Below, piece by piece: positions 42,530 through 52,244 of a stretch of DNA of 64,000 nucleotides. The notes beneath the pieces were generated by a model. The model was given only the letters and a program-made list of their open reading frames with translations. It was not told where the DNA came from and searched no databases. How positions within the stretch are numbered: position 1 is the stretch's first letter; the number at the start of each line of letters is the position of its first letter. The translations under genes were made by a program, and so were the position numbers. This DNA comes from Azospirillum agricola (GTDB lineage Bacteria > Pseudomonadota > Alphaproteobacteria > Azospirillales > Azospirillaceae): contig NZ_JAGINM010000005.1 in NCBI RefSeq assembly GCF_017876095.1, positions 248,001 to 312,000 of the forward strand, given 5' to 3'.

Positions 42530-44181
42530 TGGGGAACCCCCGCGTGAAAACCGACCGGAAGCCGCCGCCCGCCGGCCGCCCCGCCGCTCCGGGCATCCGC
42601 CAGAGCATGTCCGGCCTGCACACATGGGTCGGACTGCTGCTCGGCTGGGTCCTCTACGCCATGTTCCTCACCGGGACGGTGGCCTATTTCAAGGACGAGC
42701 TGTCGCAATGGATGCGGCCCGAGCTGCCGCACCAGACCGAGGTCCCCGACCAGGCCCTGGTCGCCCAGCGCGTCGCCGACGCACTCGTCGCCATCGCGCC
42801 CGGCAGCCCGCAATGGAGCCTGCGCCTGCCCGACGCGCGCAACAACAGCGTCTACGCCTTCTGGCGCACGGCCGCCGCGCCCGGCCAGCGCGGCTTCGGC
42901 GAGGCCAGCTTCGACCCCGCCACCGGCCGGAAGGTGACGTCGCGCGAAACGATGGGCGGCGACTTCTTCTACCGCTTCCACTTCCAGTTCCACTACATGC
43001 CGGTGATCTGGGGGCGCTGGATCGCGGGCGTGGCCGCCATGTTCATGCTGGTCGCCATCGTCAGCGGCGTCATCACGCACAAGAAGATCTTCGTCGATTT
43101 CTTCACCTTCCGCTGGGGCAAGGGACAGCGCTCCTGGCTCGACGCGCACAACGCGCTGTCGGTGTTCGGGCTGCCGTTCCACGCCATGATCACCTACAGC
43201 GGGTTGGTCACGCTGATGGCGCTCTACATGCCCTGGGGCGAGCAGGCCGCCATCCGGACGCCGGCCGAGCGCCAGCAGCTCACCGCCGAACTCAGCGCCT
43301 TCATCCAGCCGGGCAAGCCCAGCGGGGAGACGGCGCCGCTGGCGTCCATCGAGGACATGGTGCGCCACGCACAGGAGCGCTGGGGCCGCGACAACGTCGG
43401 CCGCGTCACCGTCACCCATGCCGGCGACGCGGCGGCGCGGGTGGCGGTGGCGCGCGGCGAGGCCGGCCGAGTCTCCATGAGCCCGCAATACATGGAATTC
43501 GAGGGCCCCACCGGCAGACTGCTGGCGGTCCACGAGGGGGTGGGCGCCGCGGCCGAGACGCGCGGCGTCCTCTACGCGCTGCATCTCGGGCGCTTCAGCG
43601 ACAGCGTGACACGCTGGCTGTATTTCCTCGTCAGCCTCGCCGGCACGGCGATGGTCGGCACGGGGCTGGTGATGTGGACCGTGAAGCGGCGGCAGAAGCT
43701 GGCCGATCCGGAGCGGCCCCATGTCGGTTTCCGGCTCGTGGAGCGGTTGAACATCGCGGGCATCGCCGGCCTGTCGATCGCCATGGCGGCGTTCCTGTGG
43801 GCCAACCGTCTGCTGCCGCAGGGGATGGCCGACCGCGCCAGCTGGGAAATCCACGGCTTCTTCATCGTCTGGGCGCTGACGCTGGCGCACGCCGCGCTGC
43901 GTCCGGCCAGGACCGCGTGGATCGAGCAGCTCTGGACGGCGGCCGCGCTGCTGGCGCTGCTGCCCGTGCTGAACGCGGCCACCACCCGGCGGCCGCTGTG
44001 GCACAGCCTCGCCGAGGGCGACTGGGTCTTCGCCGGCACCGACCTCCTGTGCTGGGGGCTGGCCGGACTCCACGCGGTCCTGGCGATCCGCACGGCCAGA
44101 CACCAACCCCGTCTCCGGCCCGCGCGCAAGCCCGACCGGGACCCCATGGCCGGCGCCGCGCTGCGCAAGGGGGAAGCATGA
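42529..44181 (+). CDS. PepSY-associated membrane protein (PiuB-like)
   Basis: A 550-residue inner-membrane protein. The first helix LHTWVGLLLGWVLYAMFLTG begins near residue 25 with a conserved histidine, further helices are near 160-185, 210-235, 370-395, 415-435, 445-470 and later, and PepSY-type segments lie between. FHFQFHYMPVIWGRW and SWLDAHNALSVFGLPFHAM carry further conserved histidines, which may bind haem. The family is believed to reduce ferric siderophore complexes at the membrane. ATG 42529 overlaps the DUF3649 stop; GTG at 42544 is an alternative. Confidence 0.87.
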   Translation: MGNPRVKTDRKPPPAGRPAAPGIRQSMSGLHTWVGLLLGWVLYAMFLTGTVAYFKDELSQWMRPELPHQTEVPDQALVAQRVADALVAIAPGSPQWSLRLPDARNNSVYAFWRTAAAPGQRGFGEASFDPATGRKVTSRETMGGDFFYRFHFQFHYMPVIWGRWIAGVAAMFMLVAIVSGVITHKKIFVDFFTFRWGKGQRSWLDAHNALSVFGLPFHAMITYSGLVTLMALYMPWGEQAAIRTPAERQQLTAELSAFIQPGKPSGETAPLASIEDMVRHAQERWGRDNVGRVTVTHAGDAAARVAVARGEAGRVSMSPQYMEFEGPTGRLLAVHEGVGAAAETRGVLYALHLGRFSDSVTRWLYFLVSLAGTAMVGTGLVMWTVKRRQKLADPERPHVGFRLVERLNIAGIAGLSIAMAAFLWANRLLPQGMADRASWEIHGFFIVWALTLAHAALRPARTAWIEQLWTAAALLALLPVLNAATTRRPLWHSLAEGDWVFAGTDLLCWGLAGLHAVLAIRTARHQPRLRPARKPDRDPMAGAALRKGEA

Positions 44182-44471
44182 GCCATCTGCCGCCCCTCCT
44201 GCTGGCCCTGGCGGGCTTCACGGCGCTGGCCTTCGCGACGGACCGCCAGCAGCACGACCTGCTCGGACGGCCGCTGCCGCCGTCCGCCACCCGCGCCCTG
44301 CGCATCGCCGGCGCCGCCGCCCTGCTGCTGGCGCTCGGCGCCCTGGTCGCGTGGAAAGGCTGGGGCCTCGGCCTCGTGATGTTCAGCGGCCACGCGAGCC
44401 TGGCCGCCGGCGTCGTGCTCGGCGCGCTCATCCTGCGCGCAAGGGCCGCCGCGCGCGCGCCGAAGCGCTGA
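44178..44471 (+). CDS. DUF3325 small membrane protein
   Basis: A 97-residue protein with three hydrophobic segments (about 3-20, 40-60, 65-88). FTALAFATDRQQHDLLGRPL is the DUF3325 signature, the usual last gene of PepSY iron operons. ATG 44178 follows GGGGGAAGC and overlaps the previous stop (ATGA). Role unknown. Confidence 0.82.
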   Translation: MSHLPPLLLALAGFTALAFATDRQQHDLLGRPLPPSATRALRIAGAAALLLALGALVAWKGWGLGLVMFSGHASLAAGVVLGALILRARAAARAPKR

Positions 44472-44484
44472 CGGATCGCGCTGG

Positions 44485-44510
44485 CGTCCTCCCGCCCGCG
44501 CCGGAGGACG
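44485..44510 (+). terminator. Hairpin after the iron operon
   Basis: CGTCCTCC (44485-44492) pairs with GGAGGACG (44503-44510) 13 bases after the DUF3325 stop. No T run; possible terminator. Confidence 0.35.
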
Positions 44511-44601
44511 GCGCGCGAGGCTTCGGGATTCTTTGAAACTGTCTTCACGCAACGGGGGCTAGGGCCGCCGCCGCCGCCGCGCCTATGATCGGCGGCCTGT
44601 C

Positions 44602-44670
44602 GGTCCGCCCGTCCGCCCAGAGTCCGTCCGCCCAGAGTCCGTCCCCGAGAGTCCGTCCACGAGAGCCCGC
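44602..44670. repeat. Degenerate 13-14-base tandem repeat in the leader of the next gene
   Basis: Four to five units of AGAGTCCGTCC with C-rich spacers run into the start codon at 44673, covering the ribosome-binding region. No clear Shine-Dalgarno is left apart from GAGAG (44661-44665). Confidence 0.7.
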
Positions 44671-44672
44671 CC

Positions 44673-45923
44673 ATGCCCGACTCCCCGCTTTCCGGCCCGG
44701 CCCTTCTCGCGCGCATCGAGGCGCTGGCGGCGATCAGCGCCGACACGGGGGCCCTGTCGCGCCTCTACCTGACGCCGGAGCACCGCCGCGCCAACGACCT
44801 CGTGGCCGGCTGGATGCGCGAGGCCGGCATGGGCGTGCGCGAGGATGCCGTCGGCAACATCGTCGGCCGCTACGAGGGCGACCGGCCGGGCCTGCCGGCG
44901 CTGCTGATCGGCTCGCACCTCGACACCGTGCGCGACGCCGGCAAGTATGACGGCATGCTGGGCGTGCTGTCCGGCATCGCCGTCGTCGCCGAATTGCACG
45001 CGCAGGGCCGCCGCATGCCCTTCGCCATCGAGGTCATCGGCTTCGGCGACGAGGAGGGCACCCGCTTCCAGTCCACCCTCATCGGCAGCCGCGCCATCGC
45101 CGGGACCTTCGACCCGTCGGTGCTCGACAAGCGCGACGCCGGCGGAGTCCGGCTCGGCGACGCCATGGCGGCCTTCGGCCTCGACCCCGCCGCCTGGGCG
45201 ACCGCCGCCCGCCGCCCCGCCGACGTGCTCGCCTACGCCGAACTCCACATCGAGCAGGGGCCGGTTCTGGAGGCGCTGGGCCGCGCGGTCGGAATCGTCA
45301 CCGCCATCGCCGGGGCGACCCGGCTGGCCGTGACGGTGGAGGGCTTCGCCGGCCATGCCGGGACGGTGCCGATGACGCTGCGCCGCGACGCGCTGGCGGC
45401 GTCGGCCGAGATGATCCTGGCGGTGGAAAGCCTGTGCTCCGGCCAGGACCGGCTGGTCGGCACGGTCGGCCGCGTCGAGGCGGCGCCCGGCGCCACCAAC
45501 GTCATCCCCGGCCGGGTCCGCTTCACCATCGACCTGCGGGCCGACCGCGACCCCCTGCGGCTGGAGCGCGTCGCCGCCGTGCGCGCCCGGCTGGAGGAGA
45601 TCGCCGACCGCCGCGAGGTCGGCATCGCCTTCGAGACTTTGCACGAGAGCCCGGCGGTCGCCTGCCACCCCGATCTGATGGCGCAGCTCGCCGCCGCCGC
45701 CGCCTCGCTCGGGCTCGACGCGCCGGAGCTGCCGAGCGGCGCCGGCCACGACGCCATGGCGGTCGCCGCGCTGACCGACATCGCCATGCTGTTCGTGCGC
45801 TGCGAGCGCGGCATCTCGCACAACCCGGCCGAGAGCATCACCGCCGCCGACGCCGAGGCCGGCGCCCGCGTGCTCGCCCGTTTCGTCGACCATTTCCAGC
45901 CCGCATCGGACCGCGCCCCATGA
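44673..45923 (+). CDS. Zn-dependent hydantoinase/carbamoylase-family amidohydrolase
   Basis: A 416-residue M20-type enzyme of the allantoate amidohydrolase/N-carbamoyl-amino-acid hydrolase group. Signatures: IGSHLDTVRDAGKYDGMLGV (His and Asp zinc ligands, about 82-101), GFGDEEGTRF (Glu base and ligand, about 127) and HIEQGPVLE (His, about 193). The dimerisation domain is about 210-325, and SGAGHDAM near 350 carries the last ligand. It hydrolyses carbamoyl or amidino groups from amino acids or ureides. Its stop overlaps the following M20 gene, so the two enzymes probably act in succession. Confidence 0.9.
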   Translation: MPDSPLSGPALLARIEALAAISADTGALSRLYLTPEHRRANDLVAGWMREAGMGVREDAVGNIVGRYEGDRPGLPALLIGSHLDTVRDAGKYDGMLGVLSGIAVVAELHAQGRRMPFAIEVIGFGDEEGTRFQSTLIGSRAIAGTFDPSVLDKRDAGGVRLGDAMAAFGLDPAAWATAARRPADVLAYAELHIEQGPVLEALGRAVGIVTAIAGATRLAVTVEGFAGHAGTVPMTLRRDALAASAEMILAVESLCSGQDRLVGTVGRVEAAPGATNVIPGRVRFTIDLRADRDPLRLERVAAVRARLEEIADRREVGIAFETLHESPAVACHPDLMAQLAAAAASLGLDAPELPSGAGHDAMAVAALTDIAMLFVRCERGISHNPAESITAADAEAGARVLARFVDHFQPASDRAP

Positions 45924-47173
45924 CCGAGCCTTTCTCCGCGCTTGACCACGCCCTGGCCGCCGCCGTCGACGAAGCCTTCGACGCCGAGACCCGCTTCCTG
46001 GCGGAGCTGGTCAAGGTGCCGTCCGACAACCCGCCCGGCGACTGCGCGCCCCACGCCGCCCGCGCGGCGGAACTGCTGGAGGCGCTGGGCTTCACGGTCG
46101 AGCGCCACCCGGTCCCGGCCGAACTGGCGCGGGCCAACGGCATGGTCAGCGCCACCAACCTCGTGATCCGCCAGCGCTTCGGCGGCGACCGGTCCGGCGA
46201 GGGGCCGGTGGTGGCGCTGAACGCCCACGGCGACGTGGTGCCGCCCGGCGAGGGCTGGTCGGCCGATCCCTACGGCGCCGAGATTCGCGACGGGGTGATG
46301 TACGGCCGCGGCGTGGCGGTGTCGAAGTCCGACTTCGCCACCTACGCCTTCGCGCTCAAGGCGCTGATGGCCACGGGCGCCCCGCTGAAGGGCACGGTGG
46401 AACTGCACCTGACCTACGACGAGGAGGCCGGCGGCGAGATCGGGCCGAAATGGCTGCTCGACCAGGGGATTTCCAAACCCGACTACGCGGTGTCGGCCAG
46501 CTTCGCCTATTCGGTGGTGACGGCTCACAACGGCTGCCTGCATCTGGAGGTGCGGATCGACGGCAAGTCCGCCCACGCCGCCCGGCCGGACACCGGCTTC
46601 GACGCGCTGGAGGCGGCCAACGGGGTGTTGTCGGCGCTCTACGCCCACCGGCCGGAGCTGGCCGAGCGGCGGTCCGAGGTTCCCGGCATCACCCACCCGT
46701 CGCTGACGGTCGGGCTGATCCAGGGCGGCATCAACACCAACGTGGTGCCCGACCGCGTGACCTTCCGGCTCGACCGCCGCATGATCCCGGAGGAGAACCC
46801 GGCCGAGGTCGAGGCGGAACTGCGCGCCCTGATCGAGACCGCCGCCGGTGCCTATCCCGGCATCCGGGCGACGGTGCGCCGCATCCTGCTGGCCCGCCCC
46901 TTCACCTCGGTCGGCGACGCGCCGCGTCTGGCCGCCCTGTTCGCCCGCCACGCCGAGGCGGTGCTGGGCGTGCCGGTGGCGCGGAACGGCATCCCGCTCT
47001 ACACCGACGCCCGGCATTATTCGGAGGCCGGCATCCCGACCGTGCTTTACGGCGCCGGCCCGCGCGACCTGCTGGAGGCCAACGGCCACCGCGCCGACGA
47101 GAAGCTGGTGCTGGAGGATCTGCGCAAGGCGACGCTGGTCGTGGCGCGGGTTCTGGCCGAGCTGCTGGGCTGA
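45920..47173 (+). CDS. M20 family metallopeptidase (ArgE/DapE-like)
   Basis: A 417-residue zinc peptidase/deacylase. NAHGDVVPPGEGW near 99-111 gives the first ligand histidine and aspartate, RGVAVSKSDFATYAFAL the bridging region, LTYDEEAGGEIGP near 165 the Glu pair, and TDARHYSEAGIPT near 360 the later ligand. The substrate may be an N-acyl amino acid or dipeptide. ATG 45920 overlaps the preceding stop (ATGA), so the gene is translationally coupled to the carbamoylase-like enzyme. Confidence 0.88.
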   Translation: MTEPFSALDHALAAAVDEAFDAETRFLAELVKVPSDNPPGDCAPHAARAAELLEALGFTVERHPVPAELARANGMVSATNLVIRQRFGGDRSGEGPVVALNAHGDVVPPGEGWSADPYGAEIRDGVMYGRGVAVSKSDFATYAFALKALMATGAPLKGTVELHLTYDEEAGGEIGPKWLLDQGISKPDYAVSASFAYSVVTAHNGCLHLEVRIDGKSAHAARPDTGFDALEAANGVLSALYAHRPELAERRSEVPGITHPSLTVGLIQGGINTNVVPDRVTFRLDRRMIPEENPAEVEAELRALIETAAGAYPGIRATVRRILLARPFTSVGDAPRLAALFARHAEAVLGVPVARNGIPLYTDARHYSEAGIPTVLYGAGPRDLLEANGHRADEKLVLEDLRKATLVVARVLAELLG

Positions 47174-47193
47174 ACGGGAGCCCGCTCCCTTCG

Positions 47194-47366
47194 CCCTCTC
47201 CCCCCCGGGGAGAGGGAGGGGACCCATGCGGAGCATGGGGAGGGTGAGGGGGCCGGCGCGCGTGACGCGCGCCACGAAGGGGCATACTGCCCCTTCGCCA
47301 TCCCCTGGCGCGGGCTTTCGCCCACGCTAACCCCCTCACCCAACCCTCTCCCCAGGGGGGAGAGGG
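47194..47366. repeat. Composite palindromic intergenic element
   Basis: At least five hairpins in 173 bases: CCCTCTCCCC/GGGGAGAGGG at 47194-47216 and again at 47344-47366; GGCGCGCG/CGCGCGCC at 47255-47273; CGAAGGGGCA/TGCCCCTTCG at 47275-47297. An outer pair GGGTGAGGGGG (47242-47252) with CCCCCTCACCC (47331-47341) encloses the inner ones. The last hairpin is followed by CTTTT, so the element may also terminate the M20 operon. It lies between convergent genes and resembles dispersed REP-like units. Confidence 0.75.
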
Positions 47367-47376
47367 CTTTTAGCGT

Positions 47377-49476
47377 TCACCCCGCCCGACGGCCCGGCCC
47401 CGGCTTGGCGCCCGCCTTGCCGCCCGGCAGCATCCGCCGGCCCTTGCCGCTCTGCTGGGTCAGGAAGGTCTGCCCCTTCGGCCCCTTCGCGCTCCCCTTC
47501 CCCCCCGGCCCCTTCTCGCGCGGGTTGGCGGTGGCGCCGACCGGCTGCCACGCCGGAATCAGCTGGTCCTCGCCCGGCCCGATCAGGTCGGCGCGGCCCA
47601 TCGCCTTCAGCGACTCGCGCAGGATCGGCCAGTTCTCCGGGTCGTGGTAGCGCAGGAACGCCTTGTGCAGGCGGCGCTGGCGCAGCCCCTTGGCCGAGGA
47701 CACCACTTCCGAGCCGATGCGGCGGATCGGGCGCAGCGGGTTGCGCTCGCTGTGGTACATGGCGGTCGCCAGCGACATCGGCGAGGGCAGGAAGGTCTGC
47801 ACCTGATCGGCCTTGAAGCCGTTCCGCTTCAGCCACAAAGCGAGGTTCATCATGTCCTCGTCCGTGGTGCCGGGATGCGCGGCGATGAAGTAGGGAATCA
47901 GGTAGAGCTTCTTCCCCGCCTCCTTCGCCGCCTTGTCGAACATCCGCTTGAACTCGTCGTAGGCCCCCATGCCGGGCTTCATCATCTTGGCGAGCGGCCC
48001 CGGCTCGGTGTGCTCGGGCGCGATCTTCAGATAGCCGCCGACATGGTGGGTCACCAGCTCCTTCACATACTCCGGGTTGCGCACGGCGAGGTCGTAGCGC
48101 AGGCCCGACGCGATGTGGATCTTCTTCACGCCGGGCACCGCGCGGGCCTTGCGGTAGAGCTGCACCAGCGAGGAATGGTCGGTGTTCAGGTTCTTGCAGA
48201 TGTCGGGGAAGACGCAGGACGGGCGGCGGCAGACCGATTCCGTCTCCTTGTCCTTGCAGGCCAGCCGGTACATGTTGGCGGTCGGCCCGCCCATGTCGGA
48301 GATGGTGCCGGTGAAGCCCTTGGTCTTGTCGCGGATCTGCTCGATCTCGCGCAGGATCGAGCCCTCCGACCGGCTCTGGATGATGCGCCCCTCATGCTCG
48401 GTGATCGAGCAGAAGGAACAGCCGCCGAAGCAGCCGCGCATGATGTTGACCGAGAAGCGGATCATGTCCCAGGCCGGGATGCGCGCGTCGCCGTAGGACG
48501 GGTGCGGCGCGCGGGCGTAGGCGAGGTCGAACACCCCGTCCATCTCCGGCGTCTCCAGCGGGATCGGCGGCGGGTTCAGCCAGACGTCGCGGTCGCCGTG
48601 GCGCTGCACCAGCGCGCGGGCGTTGCCGGGGTTGCTCTCCTGGTGCAGCACGCGGCTGGCGTGGGCGTAGAGCACCTTGTCCTCGCTCACCTGCTCGTAG
48701 GAGGGCAGGCGCACCGCCATGCGGTCGGCGCCGGCGGCGCGCGGCGACACGGTGGCCGCCGGGTCGTCGATGGAGCTGCTGTCGATGACGGTCCAACCCT
48801 CCGGGATGCTGGAGCGCATGATCGCGGTGCCGCGGATGTCGGTCATCGCGCGCGGCGATTCGCCGGCCAGCGCCCGCTGCGCGATCTCGACGATGGCGCG
48901 CTCGGCGTTGCCGTAGACCAGCATGTCGGCCTTGGAATCGACCAGGACGGAGCGGCGGATCTTCTCGCTCCAATGATCGTACTGGGCGATGCGGCGCAGG
49001 CTCGCCTCGATGCCGCCGAGCACGACGGGGATTCCCTTGAACGCCTCGCGGCAGCGCTGGGCGTAGACGGTCACGGCGCGGTCGGGCCGCTTTCCGCCCT
49101 CGTCGTTGGGGGTGTAGCTGTCGTTGTGGCGCAGCCGGCGGTCGGCCGTGTAGTGGTTGACCATGCTGTCCATGTTGCCGCCGGTCACGCCCCAGAACAG
49201 GCGCGGCGGCCCCAGCACCTTGAACGCCTCGGCGCTGGTCCAGTCGGGCTGGGCGATGATGCCGACGCGCAGCCCCTGCGATTCCAGCAGCCGGCCGATG
49301 ATCGCCATGCCGAAGCTGGGATGGTCGATGTAGGCGTCGCCGGTCACCACGATGACGTCGCACTGGTCCCAGCCCAGCCGGTCCATCTCCGCGCGCGACA
49401 TCGGCAGGAACGGCGCCGGCTTGGCGCGCCGGCTCCGGTCGGGACGGTGGGCGAACAGGTTGGGCGCTGCGTGCAT
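47377..49476 (-). CDS. YgiQ family radical SAM protein
   Basis: A 699-residue radical SAM enzyme of the UPF0313/YgiQ group. The [4Fe-4S] cluster motif is [18 protein letters not shown] (CxxxCxxC) near residue 322-338, after a B12-binding-like N-terminal part ([20 protein letters not shown]). Further cysteines in [15 protein letters not shown] may hold another site. The C-terminal 80 residues are a lysine/glycine-rich disordered tail. Start at 49476 (MHAAPNLF). The reaction of YgiQ is unknown. A product of length near 700 is usual for the family. Confidence 0.92.
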   Translation of the reverse strand: MHAAPNLFAHRPDRSRRAKPAPFLPMSRAEMDRLGWDQCDVIVVTGDAYIDHPSFGMAIIGRLLESQGLRVGIIAQPDWTSAEAFKVLGPPRLFWGVTGGNMDSMVNHYTADRRLRHNDSYTPNDEGGKRPDRAVTVYAQRCREAFKGIPVVLGGIEASLRRIAQYDHWSEKIRRSVLVDSKADMLVYGNAERAIVEIAQRALAGESPRAMTDIRGTAIMRSSIPEGWTVIDSSSIDDPAATVSPRAAGADRMAVRLPSYEQVSEDKVLYAHASRVLHQESNPGNARALVQRHGDRDVWLNPPPIPLETPEMDGVFDLAYARAPHPSYGDARIPAWDMIRFSVNIMRGCFGGCSFCSITEHEGRIIQSRSEGSILREIEQIRDKTKGFTGTISDMGGPTANMYRLACKDKETESVCRRPSCVFPDICKNLNTDHSSLVQLYRKARAVPGVKKIHIASGLRYDLAVRNPEYVKELVTHHVGGYLKIAPEHTEPGPLAKMMKPGMGAYDEFKRMFDKAAKEAGKKLYLIPYFIAAHPGTTDEDMMNLALWLKRNGFKADQVQTFLPSPMSLATAMYHSERNPLRPIRRIGSEVVSSAKGLRQRRLHKAFLRYHDPENWPILRESLKAMGRADLIGPGEDQLIPAWQPVGATANPREKGPGGKGSAKGPKGQTFLTQQSGKGRRMLPGGKAGAKPGPGRRAG

Positions 49477-49798
49477 GAGGCGGTCCGGTGCTTGACGACG
49501 GGAAGGACGGGATATGGGTCTGGCAAGCGGCCAGTCATACCGTGTCCGGCCGGGAATTCCCACTGCGCAAATCACAGCGCAGCGATTGGTTATTGAAGGC
49601 AAGGCGGAAGGGATCGCCGCCACGCCGAAGCTTCCGTTCCCGTCCCGTACCGTTGGTGGAAACGAACACCCCATCCTTGTGGGTAACACGTCCGGCGCGA
49701 ACAGATCATCGCAGGTGTAAGGATGCGGCAATACCGATGGCGCCTGGATTGAGGCAAAGACCGCGATTAATTTCACGGCATCGGACTTTTCAAAAGGC
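49477..49798. other. Intergenic region upstream of the carrier-protein operon
   Basis: No gene is supported in these 322 bases between divergent YgiQ and carrier-protein genes. Its AT content rises toward the operon (the stretch 49765-49795 includes GATTAATTTC). I see no clear sigma70 pair or palindrome; the promoter is likely here. Confidence 0.4.
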
Positions 49799-50137
49799 AT
49801 GACCATGCAGCGCGATGTTTGGCCGACGGACGCCGGGACGACCAACGCAGGGCTGGCGATGACCATCCCCCTTCCTTCGGACGAGTCCCTGGCCGAGGAC
49901 ATCCGCGCCGTTCTGGCCGAGTGCGGCGGGCTGGCGGTGGATCCCGGGCGCCTCGCTCCCGAGGACGACCTCTACGCCGCCGGGCTGACCTCGCACGGCT
50001 GCGTCGGGCTGATGCTGGGGCTGGAGGAGCGCTTCGAGGTGGAGTTTCCCGAAACCCTGCTGAACCGCCGCACCTTCGAGAGCATCGCGGCGATCCGCGA
50101 CGCCGTGCGCGGCCTGCTCGTCAGGTCCGCCGCGTGA
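49799..50137 (+). CDS. Acyl carrier protein-like protein
   Basis: A 112-residue carrier protein. The phosphopantetheine attachment region is [18 protein letters not shown] with Ser65, the position of the DSL serine of ordinary carriers. Acidic helices flank it ([16 protein letters not shown]). This AGLTS variant fits the carriers paired with amino acid:carrier-protein ligases in rhizobia. ATG 49799 has AAGG at four bases; ATG 49859 ([11 protein letters not shown]) is an alternative with AGGG upstream and removes a non-conserved 20-residue head. Its stop overlaps the dehydrogenase start (GTGA). Confidence 0.85.
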   Translation: MTMQRDVWPTDAGTTNAGLAMTIPLPSDESLAEDIRAVLAECGGLAVDPGRLAPEDDLYAAGLTSHGCVGLMLGLEERFEVEFPETLLNRRTFESIAAIRDAVRGLLVRSAA

Positions 50138-51294
50138 ACGGCCCCTCGGCCCAGGCCCGCGCCGTCGGTGCCGGGGTCGCCGCCGCCCACGCCGACAGCG
50201 TGGACCGCGACGCGCGCTTCCCCGCCGAGGCCTTCGCGGCCCTGAGGGAACGGCGCCTGCTGAGCGCCTACGTCCCAGCCGAGTTCGGCGGGGCGGGCGC
50301 CTCGCTGTTCGAGGTGGCGGCGGCCTGCCACGCGCTGGCCCGCCATTGCGGCTCGACCGGCATGATCTTCGCCATGCACCAGATCCAGGTCGCCTGCCTG
50401 GTCCATCACGGGCGCGACGACGCGTGGCACCGCGCCTTCCTGGCCCGGCTGGCCGACGGGCAGCTTCTGCTCGGCTCGGCGACGACGGAGGCCGAGACCG
50501 GCGGCGACATCCGCAACAGCGTCTGCGCGGTGCGGGCCGACGGCGACCGCTTCACGCTCGCGAAGAACGCCTCGGTGATCTCCTACGGCGACCAGTCCGA
50601 CGCCATCCTGGTGACGGCGCGGCGGACGCCGGACTCGCCCTCCTCCGACCAGGTGCTGGTCGTCGTCGCCAAGGAGGATTGCCGGCTGGAGAAGACCAGC
50701 CGCTGGGACGCGCTCGGCATGCGCGGGACATGCAGCGACGGCTACCGGCTGGAGGCGGCGGGGGAATTGGGGCAGGTCATGCCGCTGCCCTACGCCGACC
50801 TGTCGGCGCGGACCATGCTGCCGGTGACGCACATCCTGTGGAGCAGCGTGTGGCTGGGCATCGCCGCCGACGCGGTCGGCCGCGCCCGCGCCCATGTCCG
50901 CGCCGAGGCCAGGCGCAAGCCCGGCGCCACCCCGCCCAGCGCCCTGCGGCTGGCCGAGGCGACGGCGAGGCTCCAGCAGATGAAGGCCGTCGTGCTGACG
51001 GCGATCCGCCAGTACGAGCTGGCGCGCGAGACGCCCGACCTGCTCGGCTCGCTGTCCTTCGCCACCGCGATGGGAACGCTGAAGGTCACGACCTCCGAAC
51101 TGGCGATGGAGGTGGTGGACCGGGCGATGCGTACCTGCGGCCTCGCCGGCTACCGCAACGACACCCCCTACAGCCTGGGCCGCCACCTGCGCGACGCCCA
51201 GTCCGCCGCGCTGATGATCGGCAACGACCGGATCATGGCGCACACCGCCAACCAGCTTCTCGTCCAGCGCGACGGATCGGGGCCGTTCGAATGA
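50134..51294 (+). CDS. Acyl-CoA dehydrogenase homologue
   Basis: A 386-residue protein with the acyl-CoA dehydrogenase fold: N-terminal helices ([20 protein letters not shown]), FAD loops ([20 protein letters not shown] in place of the usual Thr-Glu-Pro region) and C-terminal helices ([20 protein letters not shown], then [17 protein letters not shown]). In the usual YEGT position, where many members keep the catalytic Glu, I read MIGND, so the base may be elsewhere or absent. Together with the carrier protein and aminoacyl ligase it could oxidise or hydroxylate a carrier-bound aminoacyl group. GTG 50134 overlaps the carrier stop; its own stop overlaps the ligase start. Confidence 0.82.
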   Translation: MNGPSAQARAVGAGVAAAHADSVDRDARFPAEAFAALRERRLLSAYVPAEFGGAGASLFEVAAACHALARHCGSTGMIFAMHQIQVACLVHHGRDDAWHRAFLARLADGQLLLGSATTEAETGGDIRNSVCAVRADGDRFTLAKNASVISYGDQSDAILVTARRTPDSPSSDQVLVVVAKEDCRLEKTSRWDALGMRGTCSDGYRLEAAGELGQVMPLPYADLSARTMLPVTHILWSSVWLGIAADAVGRARAHVRAEARRKPGATPPSALRLAEATARLQQMKAVVLTAIRQYELARETPDLLGSLSFATAMGTLKVTTSELAMEVVDRAMRTCGLAGYRNDTPYSLGRHLRDAQSAALMIGNDRIMAHTANQLLVQRDGSGPFE

Positions 51295-52244
51295 GCATGA
51301 CCGACAGCGCCGGCACCCAGGCCGACGCCCCCCAAATCGATTCACAGGCCGCCTATCGCGACGAGCTGGTCAAGGCGGGGCTGCTGATCCCCACCGGGGT
51401 CGACGGGCTCTACGGCCGAAGCGGCGTCTTCGAGGACGTGGTGGAGCGCTTCGACGCGCTGGTCACCGTCTGGGGCGGCACCGACGGGGCGGAGGTGATG
51501 CGCTTCCCGCCCGCGCTGAACCGCAGGCATTTCGAGGAGAGCGAGTATCTGAAGAGCTTCCCGCACCTCGCCGGCACCATCCACAGCTTCAAGGGCGACG
51601 AGCGCGCCCACCGCACGCTGCTGCGCCGGCTGGAGGAGGGGCAGGACTGGACGGAGGAGCAGGCGGCCACCGACGTGGTGATGACCCCGGCCGCCTGCTA
51701 CCCGGTCTACCCGACCGTCGCGGCGCGCGGCGCGTTGCCGGAGGATGGGCGGCTTATCGACGTCTTCTCCTACTGCTTCCGGCACGAGCCGTCGCTCGAC
51801 CCGGCGCGGATGCAGATGTTCCGGATGCGCGAGTACATCCGCGTCGGCACGCCGGAGCAGGTGATGGAGTTCCGCGAAGTCTGGCTGCGGCGCGGGCGCG
51901 AGATGATGGCCTCGCTCGGCGTGCCGCTCGAGATCGACGTCGCCAACGACCCCTTCTTCGGGCGCGGCGGGGCGGTGCTGTCCAACAGCCAGCGCGAGCA
52001 GAAGCTGAAGTTCGAGCTGCTGATCCCGATCACCAGCGAGAGCCGGCCGACCGCCTGCCTCAGCTTCAACTACCACCAGGACCATTTCGGGCATCTGTGG
52101 GACATCCGGACCGCCGACGGCGGCGTCGCCCACACCGCCTGCGTCGGCTTCGGCATGGAGCGGGTGGCGCTGGCGCTGTTCCGCCACCACGGCTTCGACA
52201 CGGCGCGCTGGCCGGCGCCGGTGCGCGCGGTCCTCTGGGGGTGA
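51291..52244 (+). CDS. Amino acid:carrier-protein ligase (seryl-tRNA-synthetase-like)
   Basis: A 317-residue class II synthetase homologue lacking the tRNA-binding arm. It activates an amino acid with ATP and loads it on the carrier protein's phosphopantetheine. Zinc-ligand candidates Cys136 ([10 protein letters not shown]), Glu181 ([11 protein letters not shown]) and Cys284 (HTACVGFG) are 45 and 103 residues apart, exactly the spacing I recall for Bradyrhizobium ligase 1 (131/176/279). Motif 2 is FSYCFRHEP to FRMREY and motif 3 is [12 protein letters not shown]. Characterised relatives prefer glycine or alanine. ATG 51291 overlaps the preceding stop (ATGA), and a GTGA overlap follows. Confidence 0.92.
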   Translation: MSMTDSAGTQADAPQIDSQAAYRDELVKAGLLIPTGVDGLYGRSGVFEDVVERFDALVTVWGGTDGAEVMRFPPALNRRHFEESEYLKSFPHLAGTIHSFKGDERAHRTLLRRLEEGQDWTEEQAATDVVMTPAACYPVYPTVAARGALPEDGRLIDVFSYCFRHEPSLDPARMQMFRMREYIRVGTPEQVMEFREVWLRRGREMMASLGVPLEIDVANDPFFGRGGAVLSNSQREQKLKFELLIPITSESRPTACLSFNYHQDHFGHLWDIRTADGGVAHTACVGFGMERVALALFRHHGFDTARWPAPVRAVLWG

